DNA from: Eublepharis macularius
Lineage: Eukaryota > Chordata > Lepidosauria > Squamata > Eublepharidae
Direction: 5' to 3'
NCBI RefSeq assembly: GCF_028583425.1
Contig: NC_072801.1
Location: forward strand, 59,535,766-59,599,765
DNA length: 64,000 nt
Position numbers and translations under genes: made by a program. Below, piece by piece: positions 52,972-64,000 of this stretch. The notes beneath the pieces were generated by a model. That model worked only from the letters and a program-made list of their open reading frames with translations. It searched no databases and was not told the origin of the DNA. Each line of letters begins with the position of its first letter. The first letter of the stretch is position 1.

Positions 52972-55900
52972 GTGAGCATGGAGCGCACTGGATAGGGATG
53001 GAGGAGTGGGCAATTTCTGCCTACAGGAGGTGGGGTGAAGCCAGCCAGGAAGACTAGGAAGGCTAGCTCTCTAAATATTCAATTGGGTGGAGAGGAAATG
53101 GGAGGGAGGGGACTATGCTCTTTATATCCTCATAGGCACATGTCTTTTTTGTGAACACAAGAAAGACATTGTGGTGTAAGGTCTCGTGGTGCAGAGACTG
53201 TGGTCCCTTTTTCCACTTATGGTTTAAACTGCCATTCATGAGCATTTTATTCAGTCACAATGGCTTTGGCATGTCACTTCCACATTCCACATTGTTCGAG
53301 GCTGTTTTGACTTGGCATCTTCTTTTTCATTTTAGACAGGCTTTGAAGCCTCGGTGCACTTTTGGGCTTTCAGGGCTTTTCAATTCACGTCACACTTTTT
53401 TAAAAAAACTTTGAGCATGCGTAGTAATGTTGCAATGTTGGAACCCATCTCCCACCCCCTGTATTTGCTGATTGGGCTGTCCCCTGCAGAATGGAGAGGC
53501 AATTGGTGACAGAGTTCTGAGGAAAACATGTACTTTTCATGCTCGTTCCACTCTCATTTATTTTTTTAAAGCCAAGCCAGGAAAGGGTTAAAATGCTGCT
53601 GCTTCATTTCCTTCTGGCAGCTTCCCTGCCTCTTTGTTTTTATTCTTTGGCATTAGCAGAAGATACCTGGAAGGAGGGAAAAGCAGCCATTTAACCCTTC
53701 CCTGGCTTTTAAAGCCAGCAGAAAATAAGCAGCAAAGTTAGGAATTGTTCCTGGCTTTGAAAAAAAAATAAGAGAGTGCTTGCATTCCTGGGAAGAAGGA
53801 GGCCAATGGAGAAGCAGCCGGGGAAAGAAGAGGGGAAAGAAGAGAAACAGACGGGGAGTATAGAGTTCACACTGACATTAATCAGGCCGGATGTGACTCG
53901 GCAGCAGCTTCAAAATAAATCTCAGTATGCCTGAAGGGGAAAAATCGGGGATACCGCAGACAAAAATCAGTTCTGCATCCCATTACTACCCTGCAAGTGT
54001 GGAACATGGGAAGCAGAACAGATACTGAAATGCTTTAAAGTGACAGTCTGAAAAGTACCTGTTTGTTAGCCTTTGACATACTTGATGTAAAAGCTATAAT
54101 TTAGTTTGCATATATTTCAGGTAACCAAACATCCAAAGGAGGAGTGCCCTGTTGAGCAAATGGCATTTCATTGGCCTGCTCTTCCTGGCTCTCCGGGCTA
54201 ATTCAGATCCTGATCATGAAAAGGAGAATCAGAGGGTGGTTTGGTGTTCAACATCCTCCCCCTTAAACTGGATGACTGTAGGCGGAATTTGCTGGGAGTA
54301 TTTCTGCCCCATTGTCCAACTTAAGGGGAGGATGTTGTGATCAGTTGGTTTAATATGAAACCAGCCTCTGATCCGCCATTGAGACCCATTGACTGGGAGA
54401 AAAGCAGGATAGAAATCTTTTAAATCAATAAAGTTGAGCAAAAAATGTTATCATCTGTACTGCCATTAATAGTTTCTCCAGAAATGTATCTCTCATCACA
54501 GATGAATTACTGGGAGTGAATAGTCTACGTGTGAAGTGCAAGGAAAATAGTCAGGGTACTATTGCTCCAGCCTTCTGCCTGGACTAAATAATACACAATC
54601 TCTTTAATATCAGCTGCATGGATGCTATTTACCAGGTGATGTTACTCACCTCCATCCCATGAAAAGCTTTTGTTGCCCATTTTTACATATTAAGCTTCTG
54701 TTAAAGATACTGGACATTTTTCTCCAGCCTTGTTGCCTACCCTAAATGGGACAAAATACAACGGTTATACATCGCATGTGTCTTAACTAGTACATTCATT
54801 GGAAATGTTGAGCATTTGAGAAAACTAATTCCCCCTCCCCTCCTCAGGAACAAGGGGGAACTGTTGTGTTTCCAATCAAGCAGGTGGCTCTTCTGCCAGT
54901 CCTCCTCAGTTCATTGTTATGACCTGACTTGGGGATTTTCATTTCCTTTCCTTTTCATGATCCTGATTACTCTCACCAGCAGATGATCTTATTTCCAGGG
55001 AAACTGGTCTCACCTGGAGTTATCCAAGATGGCTAAACAGTGGGCAGGCTGAATGGATAAAACATCTTCAAAGGATTGGGCTAAGTCTCAGATCCATAAA
55101 GAATTCTTGTTGACTGGAACATCAAGCAATGGTTCAGGCGAAGGAACGGGTCATCACAAATTTAACACGGAAGACAGTATTTTTCAGTCTCTTCCCTTCA
55201 TTCGATGCACAATACATTTAAATGGACAGTTCATAAATTCTACTGAGGGCCAAGCTACAAGTGACGCCTGGGGAAGATGGTGTTGGAGAGCATTCATTCT
55301 ACTGCATATGAAAGGCAATTTAAAAAGTAGAGCTCTGTATGAGCACTTAAAAGAAAAAAGCTAATGCTTACCGCTAAGAAGACTTGTTTACCTGTATATA
55401 GTACAAATTAAAGATATTTGCATTAATGATTCTGCAAGGAGGTGTTTTATTTCACTGTAATGAAGTTTACTTTGTATTCCCAACATTTTTTTGATAAATG
55501 CAGGGGTGGGGTGACTTGACTGGTTACTCTGGACTCTTTCTAGTCTCAGAGTTTAGCCCTAGAGTATGTTCTTGATTGCATTATTGAATGAAGTCAGCTG
55601 ACAGAACAATGAGGAAGTGGAATGCACCCCCACAGAGGCAACAGGGCTTTTGGGAAGGGCCTTCTCTTCATTGGAGACAGTCTGGTGGATTGTTTGTGGG
55701 GAGAAGATCTGTCTCTGGAAGATTGCCCCTCCTGAGACTGAAAACAACTCTTCCACTTGCAAAGTATTTGTGAGTTTATTTGAAAACTTAAATGGTGGGA
55801 AAGGCAGGAAATGAGTCTTGTAGACAAACAAATGTAGCGATGTACATCGCTCTTTGTGTGTCAAGCCTCTGAGTTGTGTCTTCCGCTTTTTTCTCCCCTT

Positions 55901-58900
55901 GCTCTTCAGTTCGCCAAGGTGCCAAGGTGGTCTTCTGTTCCCTAGCATCTGAAGGTGAGTCAAGAGCCACTTTCTTAATCCCCTTGACAAATGCCCAATT
56001 TTTGCTTAAAAATGCCACATTTACAGTGAAACTCCTTGAGGCAGCTGACAAATGAAAATTAGATAACATCAGAAAGGCCCATAAAACTGTTAATTAAACT
56101 AAACATTAAAAACCCTTCAGGATCATTACAAATACATAAAACAAGATTTAGTTGCCTACAATGATTTATTTATTCTCTTCAGTAAAGGTCTAAGTTAAGT
56201 CCTCAGGCTAGAGGCTGACTATAATAACAATTTTCAAAGAAGGACTCCTGGTTGAAAAGTTCAGGCAAAAAGAAATGTTTCGTGGGGAAAGGCATTCCAC
56301 AGTCCTAGTGGCCAGGCCACATCCTCCCTGCAGGCACAGAGAGCAAGGCTTCAGCAATATGGGCGAGGTGGTCCTTCAAGGACCCTATTTATGGCCTTGG
56401 AGGTAAGAACCAACCCTCTGTATTGAATGTGGTCAGGATTCAGGAACACATTGGCAGCTAGTAGAGCGCTCCTGGCACAGGAGTGAGATGATCCATGTAT
56501 CCAGGCCTTTACTCTCTCCTTCTTCCAATATATATTAGGTTAGCAAATATAAAGAAATATGAGGTTGAGAGTAGTAGATGCAGGGAGGAGACAGATAAAA
56601 TCATGGTCAATGGGGAATGCCATCTTCTGCTTAAAGCACTGCCAGAGAAAGAATACCGGAAAGAGATTTTAAGTTCCATTCATTGCGGAGAGTTTAGCAA
56701 ACACACCAAAAGAAATATACAGAAGATGGAAAGTAGCATTGTCAAACCTTTTCTTGTATCTGTATGCTTATCAGTCATTAAATCCATTATTTCCCCCTGT
56801 TCCAGTAGGATACAAGAGTCAGAACCTGCTTCCCCGAGGAGCTGCCCCCTTCCCAACAGACTGCATTTGTTTAATTGCGAAGCACTTCTAGCCTACCTTT
56901 CTCCAAATGGAGAAAACAACCAAGTTGGTGGGGGGAGAAATACTTGCAAGACGTTTTGGAAAATATATTTGGTACTGGGGCACAGTTGGAAAAACAGATC
57001 CAGGGATAAGTCAAAGGCTATATAAAAAGGAAAAGGAATGAAGATTTATTCCACTGGCAACTGTTCTGTACTATCCCCTTGCAGCAAAAAAGGGACAGGC
57101 AATTCAGAGGGAGCTGCAGGATTCTGGGTGCCCAGGCGAGGCGTATTTCCAAGTCTGTGATGTCCGCCAGGAGACAGACATCAAGGTAGGCTAAAACTGG
57201 CTGAATAGTGATCCTTCTTTGGTGGTTCTTCAGCATTTCCCTGAAATGTCCTTTCATGTCTGTACCCAAAACCGTTCTCCTTATTCTAATTCTCAGTTGT
57301 CTGAATGTGTCATCGTGACTCGTGAGTTGTGACAGTGTTCTGCTGTGCCTTTCCTCTTGATTTATTGCTGCTCTTTCATACATTCTCTGGTACCTAATAA
57401 ATCATGTTCACGGGTTCCTACTTGATTCCCTTATCAGCCTTAAACTTCTAGTCCTCACTGTCATTGAATATTCTTACTTTGGCTGCTGCAAGAGATTTCT
57501 GAAGTCTGACAATGGGCACAGCTCTGGTACATTTGTACCCTCTTCTTTGGTCAATCCCAACCTCTGTCCCCACTCCCACCAACATTCACCAGGCTGATGG
57601 GAGGAGAAAGCACAGAGAATGAGCTCAGGACTCGGAGCTCAGCAGCTCTTTCTTGTCACGCTAGGAATAATATCATTCCTGGAGTGACAAGAAAGAGCTC
57701 TTTAGCGCTCGCATGGTTTGCGCTCTCATGAGGTATGTTCCCTCCAAATGCCTCCCCATGACCCCCCCCATTCCCCAAGTTTGGGTTTCAAGGAACCTAG
57801 AAACCCTATTTGATCGCTACACTCCTCTTTTCTCAGTTGCTACCCATCCTTCTTTGTCTTCTAGGCTTTCTCCCAGTGCTTCCAACAGGTTGTGCCAAGG
57901 GAAGTTCTAATTGTTTCTTGCACCCGAATCACAGGACTCTCAGTTCTGTTGTTTTTCTGCTCTAATCTCTCTTTATCCTCTGTTCCTCCAGAGGCTGATT
58001 TTGGTAACTATAGAACGTTATGGATGCCTGGACTGCCTGGTGAACAATGTTGCAGATTGTGAGTTATTTTCAAACTCTTGGAGTTATTTATTTATTTATT
58101 TAGTCACATTTCTAGACCGCCCTCCCCGTCAGACGGGCTCAGGGTGGTTTAACAACAGCTTAAAACAGTAAAAGCATTATAAAAACATTAAAATATATCA
58201 AAACAATTAAAATTGGCGGGTATAAAATATTAAAATACAGCATTTTCCTGCATGGGTGGTGGGAGGTCTTCAGTGGTATGGCCGACGAGAGAACAGCCTA
58301 GCCCCCACCAAATGCATGGCGGAACATCTCCGTCTTGCAGGCCTGGCGGTTAGGGAAGAATTTGGGATAGATTTTAGAAACAGTTGTTGGATGTCTTTTG
58401 TACAAAGAGGAAGAGAAAAAGATCCTTCAGGGGGTAGCAAATTCTAGTTAAACTGTAGTACCTTCTTTCTAAAGGAGATTTTCCTTGTCTGTCTGCAGAA
58501 TGCTATTTTTATGTCTTTCTTCCAGAATTCTGCACACTCTCACTTAATCCACAAGCCAGCAAGCTTTATCTCTTACCTTTGTAACCAATTTGTTGATTTT
58601 CTATCCAGTCCATAAATGGAACCAAAAAAGCTTTTGTTAATAATCATTGGTTCAGTGTCCTGGCTGTAGCATAGGCACTCTGGCAATAGCAATAACTTTG
58701 GAGGTGGTTGTTTATAAAGAAACTAAAGAAATCGTAGTATCCTAACGATACAAAAAATTTATATAAAGCTTTTGGAACTCCCTTCACTGAGGCCCCTTGT
58801 CTCCCACACTAAACCTTTCTAAAGAAAATGGTATCTTCTTTTAAGGAATAATTAACTTGTGGATGTTGCTGTTCCAAGATGTAATGGTGACCATAAGTCA

Positions 58901-61900
58901 ATTGGAGGATAAGACCAATACATGGAGGATGTGTCCATCAGTGCCGATTAGGCATAATGATGAAACAAAAACTCCATATTACTTTTTTAAAAAGCATTTA
59001 TTTACCAAACAAACCAGCATGAAAAACATCATCATATTATGGGGCTGGGGAATCTGTTATCTTGATTTTTATGGATCTTGCCTCTGTGAAACTCACTTCT
59101 CTTTTATTTCCACTTGATCCTCTTGCCAACAGATTATTCTACCAAGATAGATGATGTGAGTTCCAAAGACTTCTGCAGCCTCATGGACCTCAATGTTGTG
59201 AGCTGTTTGTTAGCATCAAAGGTGAGTGATTACAATGTATAAGCACTTTTCCTTTTCCCTGGGGGCAGCTGGCCTCCTCCCCAGCTGAAAGTCAAATAGA
59301 AAAAACTCTGTGGAGTGGTATATGTTTTAAAGGTGCAATGCTTTAGCACTTGACCTGTGTATGTCAGTCCTCTGGAGTCCTAATTAGAGCGACAGGGAAA
59401 AGGCCATGGCTCTACAACTGTGGACCTGCTTTGCACCCTAAGCATTCACCTTTACCATCTCCAGTTGCAAGAATTTCCTCTGTCTGTGCTGGGAAGGGTC
59501 TGTGCCAGTCAGCAATTGTAAAGGAGGAGGATTAAACGTCCGACTCTAGAATACAACATTTTTGTCAGTTTCTCTTTTGAGATCAGGCATACCCTTTATC
59601 CTTATATTATTTGTACAGTACTCACTGCCCTACTTACGAGAAACGAGAGGAAACATCATCAACATTGCCAGTATTGCCAGTGTTATCGGGGCGAAGAATG
59701 TTGTTTCATATTGCGCAAGCAAGGTAATCCTGACCCAAGAGCAGAATCAGTTGCTGATGTTTTTGAATGTATCTGCTCTTGTGCCTTTAATATCAATTTA
59801 ATTGGCTGATGAATGTTTTCACAGCATGGAGGTAGACACTCTCATGGGCTTTGAAAAGCTCCACCTGCTGGCTTTTGTAAATTAAGTTGCTATTAAAGGA
59901 ACCAGAGGAGGCCAGGTTGGTATTTTTTCAAGTTTTCTGGCAGTTCTCATACATGAGTCTAAATCCGGTCTGTAAACAGTCAAGGCTTTATGGAATGTAT
60001 ATATGTCTTCTTTTCATTTACAGGCTGAGAAAGCTCAATTAAATCTCAAAAGTGAAAACATCCTACACATTTTCAGCCTTACCTTTGAACCACAAGTAGG
60101 GTTGCAAACCACATTGAGGGAAAAAAATGACGTCACTTTTAATAGAGGTTTAATAGGAATGGTATTTACAAGATGAGATAATTTACCTCAATACTATAAA
60201 AGTTTGGCCGCTTGAATATATCAGCTCCCCCCCCCCATTTAACTTATCTAGATGGAACAGAGCTTTGTGGGGATGATGAGGGCCAGTAGTGAAAGTCAGT
60301 GCTATCAGATGAGGAGGTCTGGGCCTACACCCTGGATTGGGTCCTCAGTAGGGTTGCCAACAGGCCTTGAGAAAATGTCCTGTCCCAAGAGAAGCTTAGT
60401 AGCAACTTGGATTGTAGACATTATCAGAAGAAACTCCTTTTATGTTAATCAGATTGTAATCAAAGGCATAAAAGAAAGCCATGCCATTTCTGGTCATTTG
60501 GCAACCATAATTGTCCTTTTATCTTTCAGGGTGCTGTGATCGCAATGACCAAAGCCCTGGCCATAGATGAGAGCAAATACGGAGTGCGAGTCAACTGGTA
60601 AAAATTATTCTTTATACAGAATCCCCTCAGTGCACATTGCAATTTGCTGAGGAATATCAGGAAAGAAAGGCAGGCCCTCCATATCCCAATGCCAGAAGCG
60701 TAAGAACTAGATTTTTTGCCGAGATAATAGAAGGAGAAGATAAGGAATCGTAATGGGGAATTGACATTCTCGGGGCCAAGCTACAAGTGACGAATGACAC
60801 TTGAACAGCAAGTGGATTAAGTGGAGGGCAAGTGAACAGGGAGAAATACACTTGCCGTTCAAGTGTCATTCGTCACTTGTAGCTTTGCCCTCAGAGTGTA
60901 ATATCTGGACAATTGGAATAGGATCACTTTCTAGAGAAGGTATAATTAGTATGAAGTTCACAATTTTTTTTTTGTTCCTTATGAGATGAGAAAGACAAAG
61001 AATAGATTCAGCACAAAATATGATAAACTTCTACAATTCTGCATCCCATTGTTTTCAAACCCAGGGGAATAACCTGGTTTTCCAGTTCAGTTCAGTTAAC
61101 CTTTATTGGCATCAGTTGGCACAATATTCACAATACAAGAAACAGAAAAACAAAGTTACTTCTGGTTCCTGGTTTTCCTTAAAGCTGTGCATAGGAAGTG
61201 TGTTCAAAGATGAGTGTTCATATCCATTTGTATGAGATCACCAAAGCACTGAAACTACTGAACTGACAGAGAAGGTGGGAGGCATCTACTTACTAAGGGG
61301 GTCTCTCTAAGGTGTGCAGAAAAGTACAGCTTTGTAAATCAACTAAAAGAAAAATAAGAACCAGGGGGTGGAGTGGGGGAGGAATTCCAACTTCAATGAG
61401 AGCATATCTTCTCCAGTGAGCTTAGAATGTAAAAAGCAGCTGGGAGTCAAAGGAGAAAAAGACTTGGGGGGGTGGGGGAGAAATCAACCTGCCTAAGAAC
61501 TTACAGAATTCTGAAGGAGGTGATTTGGTGAAGCAAAAACAGCTGTCCAGTGATTCTTTCTAGGCCTGCTGCTTATAACAGCAACAACAACATTCAATTT
61601 ATATATTGCCCTTCAGGATGACTTAAGACCTACGTATGTCATTATTATCTCCACAACAAAACACCCTGTGAGGTGCGTAGGGCTGAGAGAGCTCCTAGAA
61701 GCTGTGACTAACCCAAGGTCACCTAGCTGGCTTCAAGTGGAGGAATGGGTAACCAACTATCTATACATACCTTTTAAAATTTGTATTTATGTTATTGCTA
61801 CTGCTTTTGCGGGGGGGGGGGCATAAACAAGTGATTTTTAAAATTCCTCATGGGCTGAGATAGCAGTCTACATTCCTTTCTGTATGTTTCTGTGATGTAT

Positions 61901-63266
61901 AATAGAATAATCATGCATCGGCTTGTAAGGGTTAATCAGTTCATATAGTAAGGTGTAAGTTAATGTCTATCTAGAAAGAGGAAAGAAACTTCTTCAAAAC
62001 ACATTCCTTTGGGAATATATTTCTTGATACTTCATGATGCCCCTGCCCTTCTTTTTAATTCAAAAACATTTTGTTTTCAAGCATCTCACCAGCTTGTATC
62101 TGGACTCCTTTGTTGAGAAGCGTTATAAGTCTGTCACCAGATCGACAGGCGGCAATCCAGGAAAGGAAAGATCATCAGGCAAGTGTGTTGCAGGACAAGA
62201 GGAGCAGTGAGCCTGCCCATCTGGCTCTGCCATCCTTTGGATGGGAACTAAAGTTCTCCCTGAATTAATGACAACTACAGGGATCAGTGTCCAGGAAAAT
62301 ATCACAGATCTGCATGTTAAGGGAAGCAGAAGTCCTAGAGTGGCTGGGTACAGAGGGTGGATGCTCTTGGACTTCTGTTTGTCCTATAAAAGATGCATCC
62401 TTGCTGAGCTCCCTCCCCAGGTACTGTCTCCTGATCTCCCAAATCCGAACTGGCAACCCTCACTCTACCATGCCCTCTATCCAGATGGCCCAAACCAGGC
62501 CACTCTCAGAAGCTAAGCTGGGAAAGCCCAGTTTGTACTAGGATGGGAAATCAAGGAAACCTAGAGTTGCTACCAAGCATGCCCCTCTGAACATTTCTTT
62601 CCTTGAAAACCTTACAAGGTCACCCTAAGTCAGTTGTGACTTGATAGGAAAAAAAGTTCTACCATGTCTGGGAGCCAAACTACAAGTGACGCCTGACACA
62701 AGATGGACACTTGTCAGGTTCCCTCAAGTTTCGTTGGGAAACGTAGGCATCTTGGTCTTGCAGCTTGGCTCTCCAACTGCTGTCCAATGGACTTTTCAAC
62801 TGTCACTTGTCCAACATTCCATCAAGCTGCCTACATTTCCCATCAAAACTTGAAGGAAGCTGACAAGTGTCCAACTAGTGTCAGGTGTCACTTGTAGTAG
62901 GTAGGGCTGTGAATAGACTGGTAGAAAAAATAATGAAAGTCAGAATTCTGCACCAAAGAAACCTGCATTCTACTGATCAAAAAATCCGCTGTGCCGAGAT
63001 TCAGCTCATGATCTAATCTCATATAAGATGAGTAAAGAATTTTACATTTCTCTTCTTTTGCAGATTTATAGCTTCTGGGACGCTTTGGGACCCCTGAAGA
63101 GGTAGCCTTGGGTGTCCTGTACCTGGCTGCTGATGGAACTTTCTGTACTGGTTTCAACCTCATACTCAGTGGTGGAACGGAAGTCAGCTTTGGGAAGAAG
63201 AGTGAGGTGGATCCTCAGCGTGGTCCAAGTGTGAGTGGGAGCTCTCAGGACTCCTCTCAGAAGTAA
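52884..63266 (+). CDS. HSD17B14: Copy C: HSD17B14-like SDR, full-length 284 aa
   Basis: Nine exons: 52884-52971, 55910-55954, 57085-57185, 57992-58058, 59133-59221, 59619-59723, 60530-60597, 62082-62178, 63072-63266, open to TAA at 63264. TGGTSGIG cofactor loop, catalytic Ser in NIASIASV and YCASK are present. It is the most diverged copy at functional sites: CSLA after beta-2 (Arg of CSRA lost), NNVAD instead of NNAGT, IASV instead of IAGV, and substrate loop ISPACIWTPLLRSVISLS. Exon 7 is almost identical to copy A. All splice signals are plausible, with GC at intron 8. It is probably expressed protein-coding DNA, but loss of the NNAG glycine makes retained activity uncertain. The alternative is a young pseudogene that has not yet acquired a stop. 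Confidence 0.87.
53168..54058. mobile_element. Copy C-specific insert of about 890 bp in intron 1
   Basis: Copies B and C align on both sides (GAACACA before, TGTTAGCCTTTGACATACTT after) but only C has this block. Imperfect complementary pieces TTCCACATTCCACATTGTTC and AAGTGTGGAACATGGG suggest a DNA element. No protein domain. Confidence 0.5.
55910..55954 (+). CDS. HSD17B14: Copy C exon 2, Arg lost after beta-2
   Basis: 45 nt, acceptor CTTCAG, donor GTGAGT. Encodes VRQGAKVVFCSLASE; the Ser-Arg pair of copies A and B is Ser-Leu here. Confidence 0.88.
57085..57185 (+). CDS. HSD17B14: Copy C exon 3
   Basis: 101 nt, acceptor CTTGCAG, donor GTAGGC. Begins AKKGQAIQRELQDSG, ends CDVRQETDIK. Confidence 0.88.
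57992..58058 (+). CDS. HSD17B14: Copy C exon 4, NNVA variant
   Basis: 67 nt, acceptor CCTCCAG, donor GTGAGT. Encodes RLILVTIERYGCLDCLVNNV plus AD; both Ala and Gly of NNAG are replaced. Confidence 0.87.
58083..58250. mobile_element. Retroposon tail in copy C intron 4
   Basis: (TTTA)n, then TCTAGACCGCCCTCCCCGTC and GGGCTCAGGGTGGTTTAACA, a common squamate repeat 3' end. Absent from copies A and B. Confidence 0.6.
59133..59221 (+). CDS. HSD17B14: Copy C exon 5
   Basis: 89 nt, acceptor CAACAG, donor GTGAGT. Encodes YYSTKIDDVSSKDFCSLMDL then NVVSCLLASK, full length. Confidence 0.87.
59619..59723 (+). CDS. HSD17B14: Copy C exon 6 (catalytic)
   Basis: 105 nt, acceptor GTACAG, donor GTAATC. YSLPYLRETRGNIINIAS, then IASVIG and VSYCASK; catalytic residues kept, a conserved Gly after the Ser changed to Ser. 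Confidence 0.92.
60530..60597 (+). CDS. HSD17B14: Copy C exon 7
   Basis: 68 nt, acceptor TTTCAG, donor GTAAAA. Peptide GAVIAMTKALAIDESKYG then VRVN and Cys, identical to copy A. Confidence 0.92.
60773..60890. mobile_element. 118-bp palindromic MITE in copy C intron 7
   Basis: GGGCCAAGCTACAAGTGACG to near complement, flanked by TCG and TCA. Copies A and B show the empty site GGCATTCTCAGAGTGTAAT. Confidence 0.88.
61083..61165 (-). mobile_element. LINE tail in copy C intron 7
   Basis: GTTAACCTTTATTGGCATCA near the left end is the complement of a LINE 3' tail like that at 31761. Confidence 0.5.
61575..61760 (-). mobile_element. tRNA-SINE fragment, minus strand, copy C intron 7
   Basis: AACAACAAC tail, CCCTTCAGGATGACTTAAG and GAGAGCTCCTAGAAGCTGTG match 13163-13430 but lack the tRNA head. 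Confidence 0.72.
62082..62178 (+). CDS. HSD17B14: Copy C exon 8, GC donor, diverged loop
   Basis: 97 nt, acceptor TTTTCAAG, donor GCAAGT. Encodes ISPACIWTPLLRSVISLS then PDRQAAIQERKDHQ. Same length as copies A and B but many changes in the middle. Confidence 0.85.
62455..62660 (+). mobile_element. 5S-type SINE, intron 8 copy C
   Basis: CACTCTCAGAAGCTAAGCTG and TACTAGGATGGGAAATC; same locus as in copies A and B. Confidence 0.68.
62672..62902. mobile_element. Palindromic MITE, longer relative
   Basis: Left CTACAAGTGACGCCTGACAC and right GTGTCAGGTGTCACTTGTAG arms; inner arms around GGGAAACGTAGGCA and TGCCTACATTTCCC. Copy C only. Confidence 0.7.
63072..63266 (+). CDS. HSD17B14: Copy C exon 9
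   Basis: 195 nt, acceptor TTATAG, TAA at 63264. LLGRFGTPEEVALGVLYLAA, then TFCTGFNLILSGGTEVSFGK and a Ser-rich tail ending DSSQK. Confidence 0.9.
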   Translation, partial: LLGRFGTPEEVALGVLYLAADGTFCTGFNLILSGGTEVSFGKKSEVDPQRGPSVSGSSQDSSQK

Positions 63267-63544
63267 TAGAGCTGTGAAGTTGGGTAGGGATAAGAGCTAA
63301 GAGTCCAACTGTCATTTACTCAAAGTCACCCATCCAAGAAGCACTCCAGAAAGGTTTTGCATCATGAAACTGTAGCAAAAGGGGATAAAAAATGAGAGAC
63401 TTGTGAGTTAGTGCAGTGTAGAGATTAGTGTCCAGAAAGAAAAGATGGCAGCCCCATCTTGGATTCAGCTTCACCTGCCCTAGGCTCTGATACTGTAAGC
63501 AGGAGCTCAGCCATGAAACTTCACCTCTAATCAGGCTTTAGGTT

Positions 63545-63755
63545 AACAACAACAACAACAATAACTGCATTTTTATACTGCCCTTCTAGACACATTAGTG
63601 CCTCACCCAGAGCAGTGAACAAGTTAGTGTTATTATTATCCCCACAATACAGCTGGGGAGCTGGGGCTGAGAGGAGTGGCTTACCCAAGGCCCCCTGCTG
63701 TGCTCATGGCAGAATGCTGATTCATTGCCGAACCACTTAACCACAGTGCTACAGC
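63545..63755 (-). mobile_element. SINE-like repeat, minus strand, in copy C 3' UTR
   Basis: AACAACAACAACAATAACTG at the left, ATTATCCCCACAATACAGCT and a tRNA-like head near ACCACTTAACCACAGTGCTA. Lies before the poly(A) signal. Confidence 0.6.
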
Positions 63756-63895
63756 AGCATTTTGTTAGATGCGTGCACCCAAGGACATCAGAATCATGAT
63801 ATCATTGAACTTCGTTAAATGTTTCCTGTTAATGTTTACTGTTGAATTCCTTTGACTAACAACTATGAATGTTCTTATCCCAAATCCCATTATTC

Positions 63896-63901
63896 AATAA
63901 A
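63896..63901 (+). promoter_or_regulatory. Candidate poly(A) signal, copy C
   Basis: AATAAA in the block ATTCAATAAAGACATGG, about 630 bp past the stop, conserved with copy A. Confidence 0.55.
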
Positions 63902-64000
63902 GACATGGCTCAAAAAAAGAAGTGCCATAAATACACTTTTGCTTTGTGGCTTTGATGCTTAAACATGAGTTTTCATCAGTATCTACCCTCCCTGGTTGTG

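Overview
The window is from a vertebrate nuclear genome, most likely a squamate reptile (probably a lizard). The evidence is split genes with GT-AG introns, no operons, and a squamate-style mix of repeats: tRNA-derived Sauria-type SINEs, 5S-rRNA-derived SINEs, L1, CR1 and BovB/RTE LINEs, a Penelope-like element and many hAT-like and palindromic non-autonomous DNA transposons. Species cannot be named from sequence alone.

The host content is a head-to-tail, plus-strand cluster of a short-chain dehydrogenase/reductase (SDR) gene closest to HSD17B14 (17-beta-hydroxysteroid dehydrogenase 14), reconstructed exon by exon. Copy A (exons 2-9, 2097-9268; exon 1 lies before the window) is open throughout and looks the most canonical. 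Copy B (exons 1-9, 25871-38575) has all nine exons, but a 5-nt loss in the last exon replaces the conserved C-terminus, its polyadenylation signal is altered and a conserved substrate-loop motif is changed. Copy C (exons 1-9, 52884-63266) is open for the full 284 codons but has unusual residues in the NNAG motif and the substrate loop. Between B and C lies a relic of a fourth unit (about 42300-45343): promoter-flank and intron-1 sequence with no recognised exon. Intron positions and phases are the same in every copy, and intron 8 uses a GC donor in all three.

Layout: 1-9268 copy A with its introns; 9269-19171 downstream and intergenic DNA packed with DNA transposons and SINEs; 19172-25320 a full-length L1 with two open ORFs, a poly(A) tail and a 17-bp target duplication; 25321-25870 copy B promoter region with a good ZNF143/Staf motif; 25871-39057 copy B, with a Penelope-like insertion in intron 6 and a foldback plus a 661-bp TIR element in intron 8; 39058-42300 repeats and satellites; 42300-45343 relic unit with a CR1 insertion; 45344-51357 decayed L1 and BovB material on the minus strand; 51358-52883 sequence paralogous to the copy A downstream flank, then the copy C promoter; 52884-63901 copy C.

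Because the paralogous units can be aligned by eye, many insertions have a visible empty site in another unit. This fixes exact element ends and a relative history of the cluster. The most interesting biological signal is that the cofactor pocket, the NNAG motif and the substrate loop differ between copies while exon 7 is nearly invariant. This suggests an SDR cluster diverging in cofactor or substrate use. I found no prokaryotic-style system, RNA gene or CRISPR array.
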